Made by a program: the position numbers and the translations under genes
From: Phenylobacterium aquaticum
Lineage (GTDB): Bacteria > Pseudomonadota > Alphaproteobacteria > Caulobacterales > Caulobacteraceae
Length of the DNA stretch: 64,000 nt
Direction of reading: 5' to 3'
Assembly: GCF_022695515.1 (NCBI RefSeq)
Contig: NZ_JALDPT010000001.1
Coordinates: forward strand, 248,001 to 312,000
The notes under the pieces: generated by a model
The model's input: the letters and a program-made list of their open reading frames with translations, nothing else
What the model was told of the DNA's origin: nothing
The model's database searches: none
Part shown: positions 57,146 through 64,000 of the stretch, one piece after another
Layout of the letters: each line of letters starts with the position of its first letter
How positions within the stretch are numbered: position 1 is the stretch's first letter

Positions 57146-60112
57146 TCAGAAGCCGGCGCTCACCCCCACGAAGATGTAGCGGCCCAAGGTGTCGTACATC
57201 TGGGCGTAGGTGTTGCCGTTGCACGAGCCGGTCGGGCAGTTGGACGAGCCGACCAGCGGCGGATCCTTGTCGAGCACGTTGTTCACGCCGACCCGGAAGG
57301 TGTAGTCCTTGTTCACATTGAAGGTCGCCGTCAGGTCGAGATAGCTGCGGTCGCCGAGCTTGGCGTCGGTGGCGTAGACCGCCGAGCTGTTGTTGAGCGC
57401 CGCCTGCTTGGAGGTGACGTCGAGGTCGACGCCGCCGATGTAGCGCCACTGGGCCGCGAGCGCCAAATCCATCGGGAACGGGGTCTTCCATTCCACCCGG
57501 AACTTGTGCCGCCACTTGGGGTTCGGCGTCGTGGAGCCGCCCAGGCTGGAGCAGATCGCGCCATAGAGGCCGGCGCAGTCGACCGTGGGGCCACCCGGCA
57601 GGGACTGGGTCTCGAGCTTGTCGAGCCAGGTGCCGGTGAAGCTGACGGCGACGGAGCCCGCGCCGTCCAGGCCGAATGTCTCCAGGCCGGTGCGGTAGTT
57701 GGCGGCCAGGTCGACGCCGCGGGTGTGCAGCGAGCCGGTGTTCAGGGTGGTGTCGGTGACATAGCCGCCCGAAGACAGGAACAGCGAGCCCGAGGAGTCG
57801 CGGTGCACCAGGCTGCAGTAGTAGCTGCTGAGCGTGCTGAGGCAGTTGCTGAGGATGGTGTTGGCGCCGATGTTGGAGATGTAGTCGGCGACCTTGATGT
57901 CGAACCAGTCGACCGAGACGTTCAGGCCCGGAATCTGGTTGGGCGTGGCCACGAAGCCCAGGGTGTAGGTGTCCGACGTTTCCGGCTGCAGGTCCGGGTT
58001 GCCGCCGGTCAGGCCGTTATATTGCGAGGCCGGGTTCTTCTCGATGGCCAGTACCTGGGCGGTGGTCAGGTTGAAGGCCTTGGCGCAGGTGGCGACCAGG
58101 GAGCTGGAGGCGCTCAAGCCCGCGCAGGGGTCGGTGGTGCCGTCGAGGACCACGTTCTGCGGGCCGTAGAGCTCGACCAGGTTCGGCGCGCGGACCGAGC
58201 GCTGATAGCCGGCGCGCAGGCGCAGGCCGTCGAAGGGCGTCCAGTCGCCGCCAGCCTTGTAGGCGTTGGTCGAGACGCCGTAGGAATAGTCCGAGAAGCG
58301 GTAGCCGAGCTCGGCCTTCAGATCCTTGATGAAGGGCTTGTCCTGCACCAGCGGCACGCGGACTTCGCCATAGAGCTCATAGACCTCGAAGCCCGCGTCG
58401 ATCGCCGGCGAGGCGCCGCCCGCCCCGTTCAGCAGGCCGGCGGTGGCGACGAAGTCGGACTTATAGTCCAGGTGTTCCTCGCGATATTCAGTCCCCAGCG
58501 CGACGCCGAGGCCGTCCTTGGCCCAGGGGGTCTTGATCCCGTAGGGCGTCAGGTCGCCGCCCAGCGAGGCCGAGGCCACCCGCTCGGTGGAGTTGGCGGT
58601 CGAATAGCTGGGCACCTCCAGATAGCCGAGCATGGCCGCGGTGACCTGCCCTTCCTGGAAGATGTTGTAGGGCACGCAGGAGCTGTCGGAGCCGTCGATC
58701 ACCGACTGGCAGACGATCTGGCCTGAGGAATTCTTGCGCGCGATTAGGGCGTTCTTGATGCGCGAGGTCTGGAAGTAGCCGGTCTGGGCCGAGTTGTAGG
58801 TGGTGGAGCTGTATTCCAGATAGGCGTCGTAGTTCCAGTTGGGCGCCAGGTCGCCGCGCACGCCGGTGACATAGCGGTAGGACTGGTGGCGGAATTCCGA
58901 CTGGCGGCCGCCGCCCTCGATGTTGCGGCGGGCGACCGTGCCGGTCCAGGTGGCGGTCGAGGAGCCGGCGTTGGCGCCGCAGAGCTGGGTCTGCTGGGCC
59001 GCGGTCATGAAGGCGTTGTCGCAGTTGATGGTGAAGGTGCCGGCGAAGATGCCGCCCGGCGCGATCTGGGCGACCGAGCGGTCGTCCATGAACATCAGCT
59101 GGCCATAGGCCTCGACCTTGTCATTGATCTGGTAGTGGGCGAAGGCCCCCAGGCTGTAGCGCTCATCGGGGCGCTGGTAATAGTTGCTGGGCCCGTAGTT
59201 GTAGACGTCGTTCGAGGTGCGGGCGCGGAAGGTCGAGCCGTCGACCATGTAACTGCCGACCCGGGCCGGATAGGCGGTGCCGGAGCCGCCGCAGGAGAAG
59301 GTCGCGCCCGAGTTCAGGGTGCAGGCCGAGAAGTCGCGATTGCCCTGCAGGATCGCCTCGATCTTCCGATAGGAGGCGTAGGCGGTGACATTGCCTTTGC
59401 CGTCGGCGCTGTTCATCCCGATGGTCAGGGTGATGTCCTCGCCCTGGCCGTCCGTGACGTCGTCCTTGGGCAGGGCGAACTGGCCGGGCTGGCTGGAGGA
59501 CGCGGCCTTGGCGGCGACGATCGCGGCGATGCTGTCGTTGTGCTGGCTGTGCTGATAGGTCGACCACTGGGCGTCGATCTTCACGCCCTCGAAGTCCTTC
59601 TTCATGATGAAGTTGACCACGCCGGCCACGGCGTCGGCGCCGTACACGGCCGAGGCGCCGCCGGTCAGCACGTCGACCCGCTCCACCAGGGCCGAGGGGA
59701 TGAAGTTCAGGTCCACGGCGGGGCTGGTGGCCGAGGACGGATTGCCCGGCCCGACGCGGCGACCATCGATCAGCACCAGGGTGCGCGAGGCGCCCAGGCC
59801 GCGCAGGTTCACCGTGGCCGTGCCGTTGGAGCCGTTGGAGATCGACGCGCCCTGGGCCGCGAAGGCCTGGGGCAGCGAATTGATCATGTCTTCGACCCGG
59901 GTCACGCCCTGGGCCTTGATGTCGGCCGCGGTGATGGCGACCACCGGGCTGACGCTGGTCAGGTTCGGCGTCGGGATGCGAGACCCGGTGACGACGATTT
60001 CCTGGACCTCGGCCTGCTGGGCCAGGGCGGGCGTCGCCGCCAGGGCCGCGACAGCCGCGCCGCAGATCATCGAGGAGGCCAGCAGGCGCTCCCGCAACAG
60101 GTTGATTTTCAA
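57146..60112 (-). CDS. TonB-dependent outer-membrane receptor
   Basis: 988 residues: signal peptide ('AAVAALAATPALAQ'), TonB box 'EIVVTGSRI' at about 37-45, plug domain ('LRGLGASRTLVLIDGRRVGP', 'GADAVAGVVNFIMKK'), and a beta-barrel ending in Phe. Caulobacterales carry many such receptors. The substrate (siderophore, oligosaccharide, peptide) is unclear; the neighbouring peptidases suggest peptides but this is weak. Followed by a strong terminator. Confidence 0.95.
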   Translation of the reverse strand: MKINLLRERLLASSMICGAAVAALAATPALAQQAEVQEIVVTGSRIPTPNLTSVSPVVAITAADIKAQGVTRVEDMINSLPQAFAAQGASISNGSNGTATVNLRGLGASRTLVLIDGRRVGPGNPSSATSPAVDLNFIPSALVERVDVLTGGASAVYGADAVAGVVNFIMKKDFEGVKIDAQWSTYQHSQHNDSIAAIVAAKAASSSQPGQFALPKDDVTDGQGEDITLTIGMNSADGKGNVTAYASYRKIEAILQGNRDFSACTLNSGATFSCGGSGTAYPARVGSYMVDGSTFRARTSNDVYNYGPSNYYQRPDERYSLGAFAHYQINDKVEAYGQLMFMDDRSVAQIAPGGIFAGTFTINCDNAFMTAAQQTQLCGANAGSSTATWTGTVARRNIEGGGRQSEFRHQSYRYVTGVRGDLAPNWNYDAYLEYSSTTYNSAQTGYFQTSRIKNALIARKNSSGQIVCQSVIDGSDSSCVPYNIFQEGQVTAAMLGYLEVPSYSTANSTERVASASLGGDLTPYGIKTPWAKDGLGVALGTEYREEHLDYKSDFVATAGLLNGAGGASPAIDAGFEVYELYGEVRVPLVQDKPFIKDLKAELGYRFSDYSYGVSTNAYKAGGDWTPFDGLRLRAGYQRSVRAPNLVELYGPQNVVLDGTTDPCAGLSASSSLVATCAKAFNLTTAQVLAIEKNPASQYNGLTGGNPDLQPETSDTYTLGFVATPNQIPGLNVSVDWFDIKVADYISNIGANTILSNCLSTLSSYYCSLVHRDSSGSLFLSSGGYVTDTTLNTGSLHTRGVDLAANYRTGLETFGLDGAGSVAVSFTGTWLDKLETQSLPGGPTVDCAGLYGAICSSLGGSTTPNPKWRHKFRVEWKTPFPMDLALAAQWRYIGGVDLDVTSKQAALNNSSAVYATDAKLGDRSYLDLTATFNVNKDYTFRVGVNNVLDKDPPLVGSSNCPTGSCNGNTYAQMYDTLGRYIFVGVSAGF

Positions 60113-60561
60113 GATCGAGCCCTCCAGGCGCGCGTCGCCTCAGCGGGACGTCGCGCGATCCAACAACAAGTAGAACGCCAGGCGATGTCGCCGGGTTGGG
60201 GAGAGGTAGCGATCACACCGAAATACGGTCAACGTCATATCGACGTCACCTTGTTACGACCAAAGTAACTGTCGATTTTTCGACACAGATTGTTTCGTTA
60301 TTTTCAAATACTGACGATCAATATCGAATTTCTATACATATTGTTGCTGGTTTTTGACCCGCCCGATATCGCCGTTGAAACCTGTTTCAATCTTGAATCA
60401 GCTCGCATGCGGCTCCGCGACGCCGCATCGCCTTCGTTGCATTCATGTCGGGGGCGCGTCGGTCCGCGGCCTGAGTTACGACGAATTAACGCCACCCTCT
60501 CTGGCGGTCTCGGTAACAGGGCCATAGCCTGTTACATCACAATTCCAGGGGGACCCTCGCC
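60113..60561. other. 449-bp divergent, AT-richer control region
   Basis: Separates the TonB receptor from the DUF885 gene. Positions 60,240-60,360 are clearly more AT-rich than the surroundings and should contain both promoters. I see no gene and no convincing Fur-like or other named operator; a short open frame here lacks coding character. Confidence 0.55.
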
Positions 60562-62394
60562 ATGCTGAGCCGTAGAAACCTACTCGCCACCGCCACAGCC
60601 TTCGGGGCCGCCGCCGCCGCGCCGCGGCTGGCCATGGCCGCCGCCGCGCCGACCGGCGAGGCCGCCAAGATGTACGCCATGTTCGACCGGTCGATGGCCG
60701 AGGCCTTCCGCCGCTCGCCCGAACTGCCGACCTATCTGGGCATCGACAAGGGCGTGCTGGCCTGGACCAAGTCGGAGCTGTCGGACAATTCGCTGACCGC
60801 CATCGCCGAGAACAAGGAAATCAACGCCCGCCAGCTCGCCGAGCTGAAGGCCATCGATCGCAAGCAGCTGACCGGCATGGACGCGGTCAATTACGACACC
60901 GTCCTATTCACCCTGGACGTCCAGGACGAGGGCAACCGCAAGTTCAATTATGGCGGCCAGGGCTCCGGCGCGCCCTATGCGCTGTCGCAGCTGACCGGCT
61001 CCTATCAGCAGATGCCGGACTTCCTGGACAACCAGCACGTCATCGAGACCAAGGAAGACGCCGACGCCTATATGTCGCGCCTGGAGGCCTTCGGCCGGCT
61101 GATGGACCAGGAGGCCGAACTGGTCCGCCATGACGTGGGTCTGGGCGTCACGCCGCCGGACTTCGTCATCGACAAGGCCCTGACCCAGATGAACGCGTTC
61201 CTGGCCTATGCCGCGGCCGACGCGCCGGTGGTCAAGAGCCTGGTCCGCCGCACGGCCGAGAAGAAGATCGACGGCGACTGGTCGACCCAGGCCCAGGGCC
61301 TCTACGCCGAGAAGGTGCGCCCGGCGCTGGCCCGCCAGGCCGAGCTGCTGAAGAGCCTGCGCGCCAAGGCCACCCACGAGGCCGGCTGCTGGCGCCTGCC
61401 GAACGGCGACGAGTATTACGCGACCTCGCTGCGCAACTACACGACCTCAAACATCACCCCGGACGAGGTCCACAAGCTGGGCATGGACCTGTGCAAGAGC
61501 CTGTCGGCCGAGGCCGACGTGCTGATGAAGAAGGCCGGCTACACCAAGGGCAGCGTCGGCGAGCGCTATCGCGCCATGTATGACGACCCCAAGCAGCACT
61601 ACGCCAACACCGACGAGGGCAAGGAGCAGCTGCTGGCCCATCTGAACGAGCAGGTGAAGGTCATCTCGGCCAAGCTGCCCAAGTATTTCGGCCAGCTGCC
61701 CAAGGCCCCGCTGGAGATCCGCCGGGTGCCCAAGGCCATCGAGGCCGGCGCGCCGGGCGGCTACTACAATTCGCCGTCGCTCGATGGAAAGCGGCCGGGC
61801 ATCTACTGGATCAACCTGCGCGACACCGCCGAGAACCCCAGCTGGACCCTGCCCACCCTCACCTATCACGAGGGGATTCCCGGCCACCATCTGCAGCTGT
61901 CGCTGAACAACGAGGCCGGCGACCTGCCGCTGATCCGCAAGGTGATCGGCTTCTCGGGCTACAGCGAAGGCTGGGCGCTCTACGCCGAGAACCTGGCGGT
62001 CGAGATGGGCATGTATGAGAAGGACGTGCTGGGCCACATCGGCATGATCCACGACGCCCTGTTCCGCGCCGTCCGCCTGGTGGTCGACTCAGGCATGCAC
62101 CACAAGAAGTGGAGCCGCGAGCAGGCGCTGAAGTTCTACATCGACACCATCGGGGATTCGGAAGCCGGCTCGATCACCGAGATCGAACGCTACTGCGTCT
62201 GGCCGGGCCAGGCCTCCAGCTACATGGTCGGCAAGATCACCTGGCTGAACGCCCGCGAGCGGGCGAAGAAGGCCCTGGGGCGCAAGTTCGACATCCGCAA
62301 GTTCCACGATGCGGGCCTGTTGGCCGGCGGCACCCCGCTGACCGTGCTGGACCAGGTGATCGACAACTATATCGCCGCCGCCAAGATGGGCTGA
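60562..62394 (+). CDS. DUF885 family exported metallopeptidase-like protein
   Basis: 610 residues with a Tat-like N-terminus ('SRRNLLATATAFGAA') and Ala-rich signal. The DUF885 hallmark 'YHEGIPGHHLQ' lies at 435-445 (His436, Glu437, His442), which fits a gluzincin-like metal site, with 'SGYSEGWALYAENLAVEMG' shortly after. Likely a secreted or periplasmic hydrolase, perhaps a peptidase. The gene stands opposite the TonB receptor. Confidence 0.9.
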   Translation: MLSRRNLLATATAFGAAAAAPRLAMAAAAPTGEAAKMYAMFDRSMAEAFRRSPELPTYLGIDKGVLAWTKSELSDNSLTAIAENKEINARQLAELKAIDRKQLTGMDAVNYDTVLFTLDVQDEGNRKFNYGGQGSGAPYALSQLTGSYQQMPDFLDNQHVIETKEDADAYMSRLEAFGRLMDQEAELVRHDVGLGVTPPDFVIDKALTQMNAFLAYAAADAPVVKSLVRRTAEKKIDGDWSTQAQGLYAEKVRPALARQAELLKSLRAKATHEAGCWRLPNGDEYYATSLRNYTTSNITPDEVHKLGMDLCKSLSAEADVLMKKAGYTKGSVGERYRAMYDDPKQHYANTDEGKEQLLAHLNEQVKVISAKLPKYFGQLPKAPLEIRRVPKAIEAGAPGGYYNSPSLDGKRPGIYWINLRDTAENPSWTLPTLTYHEGIPGHHLQLSLNNEAGDLPLIRKVIGFSGYSEGWALYAENLAVEMGMYEKDVLGHIGMIHDALFRAVRLVVDSGMHHKKWSREQALKFYIDTIGDSEAGSITEIERYCVWPGQASSYMVGKITWLNARERAKKALGRKFDIRKFHDAGLLAGGTPLTVLDQVIDNYIAAAKMG

Positions 62395-62471
62395 GGCGTA
62401 CGGCCGAAAGGCCCCTGGATACGGATCGGCGGAGGCCCTAGCCTGGGCCCCCGCCGATCCGGAGCGTCCTG

Positions 62472-63200
62472 TTGTACGGCATCCTCTGCGCCACCCCTGA
62501 AGAGCGCGACGCCCTGCGCGCGCGTCTGCAGACCGCCCCTGAGCCGCAGCGGTATGGGCCGACCGAGGTCTGGACCGGCGACCATGCCGGCCGGCCTTTC
62601 GCGCTGGCGCTCAGCGGGATCGGCAAGGTCAATGCGGCGGCCGCCGCCACCCTGCTGCTGGCGGTGGTGCAGGCTGATGTCCTGGTGTTCGCGGGCGTGG
62701 CCGGCGGCGTGAACCCCGGCCTGAAGGTGGGCGACGTCCTGCTGGGCGAACGGCTGGGCATCCACGATTTCGGCCTGATGGCGCAGCGCGCCTTCACCCC
62801 CACCCGTTCCGGCCTGATCCCGATCGGGGCGCCGGCCCTGACCGAACTGCATGCGGTGGATGAGGCGGTGCGCGGGCGGCTGGAGGCCTTGCGGGACCGG
62901 GTCGCGCCCTTGCTGCCCGCCCAGGTGCGGTTGGGCGCCATCGCCACCGCGGACTATTTCCTGAACTGCCGCGACACCCGCGACGCCCTGCATGCGGACC
63001 TGGCCGCCGACGCCATGGACATGGAATCGGGCGCCGTCTTCCAGGTCGCCGAGGACTGGGGCGCCCCGCTCTATGTGATCCGCACCCTGTCGGACCTGGC
63101 CGGCGAGGACAGCCACCTCACCTATCCGGAGATGGCCGCGCTCGCGGCCCGCAACTCGGCGCTCTGCGTCGCCGAGCTGCTGGACCTGCTGGAGGCCTAG
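62472..63200 (+). CDS. MTA/SAH nucleosidase-family (PNP/UDP) protein
   Basis: 242 residues starting at TTG with GGAG seven bases upstream. Purine-nucleosidase fold motifs: 'ALSGIGKVNAAAAATLLL', 'VFAGVAGGVNPGLKVGDVLLG', and 'DAMDMESGAVFQVAEDWGAPLYVIRTLSD' containing the conserved Glu and the catalytic Asp. It would cleave methylthioadenosine, S-adenosylhomocysteine or a similar nucleoside. Overlaps the end of the convergent peptidase gene. Confidence 0.9.
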   Translation: MYGILCATPEERDALRARLQTAPEPQRYGPTEVWTGDHAGRPFALALSGIGKVNAAAAATLLLAVVQADVLVFAGVAGGVNPGLKVGDVLLGERLGIHDFGLMAQRAFTPTRSGLIPIGAPALTELHAVDEAVRGRLEALRDRVAPLLPAQVRLGAIATADYFLNCRDTRDALHADLAADAMDMESGAVFQVAEDWGAPLYVIRTLSDLAGEDSHLTYPEMAALAARNSALCVAELLDLLEA

Positions 63201-64000
63201 GAAGCCGAGGCCAGGGCGTAGAGGAACTCGATGTAGGAGAGCGTCGCCCCGTCGATGCCCTCGACCTTCGGGTTGGAGCTCTCGATCACATAGTACTCGT
63301 TGGGGGCGTGGGCTCCGGAGCCGTGGCCCAGACCGAAGTGGCCGGCGGGCTTGGACACCGGCGCGCCGGTGAAGATGTAGCCGGGCCAGGAGCCGGCGAG
63401 CCGCGGGTTCATCAGGGGCTTCAGGCCGCGGCGGCGATAGACCGCCAGCTCCGACTGGATCAGGCTCGATGACTCCTCGGTCTGGGTGGGATCATAGCCG
63501 CCTGAGACATTGACCTCGATATCGCCGAACCCGCGTTTGGCCAGGTGCGCCTTCAGCTTGGCGATGCAGTCGGCGGCGGTCTGGTCGGGGACGATCCGCA
63601 GGTCCAGCTTGGCCACCGCCCGGCCGGGCAGGATGGTCTTGCCGCCCACGCCCGTATAGCCGGCCACCAGGCCCTCGATGTTCACGGTGGGCTGCGACGC
63701 CAGGCGCTCCATGGCGTCGAGATAGGGCAGGTCGCGCACCCAGTGCTGGACCCCCATCTGCTTCATGACTTCCTTCTCGTCCTGGGCCGCGACGGCCTGG
63801 GCGATGAGCTCCTTCTGGCGCGGGGTGAGCGGCTTCACATGCTCGAACCATCCGTCGATGACCGGGTCATTTCCGTCCGCGGACACCAGTGTGGTGAGCG
63901 CCTGCACGAGGCGCCAGGCCGGGCTGTCCAGCGCCGCCTTGTAGCTGGAATGCAGATCGTTGCTCGGTCCCCTGCCCCACTTCGCGCCGCTGGAGACCAG
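63197..64000 (-). CDS. M20-family peptidase, C-terminal part (start beyond window)
   Basis: The frame is open to the right edge, giving the last 267 codons. The dimerisation domain ('TVNIEGLVAGYTGVGGKTILPGRAVAKLDLRIVPDQTA') and the C-terminal catalytic portion with 'GHFGLGHGSGAHAPNEYYVIES' (metal-binding His) are present. M20 enzymes hydrolyse peptides or amides using two metal ions. The N-terminal catalytic half with HxD lies outside the window. Confidence 0.9.
   Translation of the reverse strand: MVSSGAKWGRGPSNDLHSSYKAALDSPAWRLVQALTTLVSADGNDPVIDGWFEHVKPLTPRQKELIAQAVAAQDEKEVMKQMGVQHWVRDLPYLDAMERLASQPTVNIEGLVAGYTGVGGKTILPGRAVAKLDLRIVPDQTAADCIAKLKAHLAKRGFGDIEVNVSGGYDPTQTEESSSLIQSELAVYRRRGLKPLMNPRLAGSWPGYIFTGAPVSKPAGHFGLGHGSGAHAPNEYYVIESSNPKVEGIDGATLSYIEFLYALASAS

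Noticed and set aside
57053..58726. 557-residue open frame antisense to the TonB receptor
   Set aside because: Shadow frame across a terminator and the receptor 3' end.

Overview
The window looks like a chromosome segment of a high-GC alphaproteobacterium, most likely Caulobacteraceae (Caulobacter/Phenylobacterium-like). This is an inference from the strong GC bias, the aroK-aroB-CBS/CorC gene order, the bolA / J-domain / cobS / cobT / rpmB neighbourhood, an HWE-family histidine kinase with its receiver, and a large TonB-dependent receptor. No 16S or other decisive phylogenetic marker is present. I found no tRNA, rRNA, CRISPR array, insertion sequence or integrase.

Positions 1 to about 26,607 are an accessory island derived from an integrative conjugative element. 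From left to right it holds a ParB-like protein (cut by the window edge), a toprim protein, an arsenic operon (arsH divergent from arsR - thioredoxin-type arsC - arsN2 - aqpS - glutaredoxin-type arsC), a RepC-like replication protein with a DnaA domain-I-like C-terminus, a trb mating-pair cluster (trbC-D-E-x-J-K-L-F-G-I-x-DUF2274, all on the minus strand), and a metal-efflux block (MerR regulator, CDF transporter, czcCBA, small accessory genes, DUF190). The genes expected just upstream of trbC (trbB, traG, relaxase) are absent here; the czc block sits there instead. The right edge is a scar: the last island gene (DUF190) runs through without its own stop codon, and at the same few bases a chromosomal gene on the other strand loses its 3' end.

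From 26.6 kb rightward the gene content is ordinary chromosome: shikimate genes aroK/aroB and a CorC-like protein; an HWE kinase with a receiver; a three-subunit molybdenum aldehyde/xanthine dehydrogenase (paoABC type); bolA, a J-domain protein, an RcnB-like protein and a TauD-like dioxygenase; the aerobic cobaltochelatase subunits cobS and cobT, separated by about 5 kb that carries a CHASE4-type hybrid kinase, a DUF3089 protein and an unrecognised gene; dienelactone hydrolase, rpmB and a VOC protein; a DUF4153 membrane protein; a TetR-HlyD-ABC efflux operon under a 10-bp-arm palindrome; a response regulator; and a final group with a TonB receptor, a DUF885 protein, an MTA/SAH nucleosidase-like protein and an M20-type peptidase.

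One cross-cutting observation matters for every reader: at least five genes, and probably six, in both the island and the chromosome, are each interrupted by exactly one single-base frameshift in a G/C-rich or homopolymer context, with the correct protein continuing in the neighbouring frame. This pattern fits unpolished-assembly indels better than true gene decay, so those genes may be intact in the organism.
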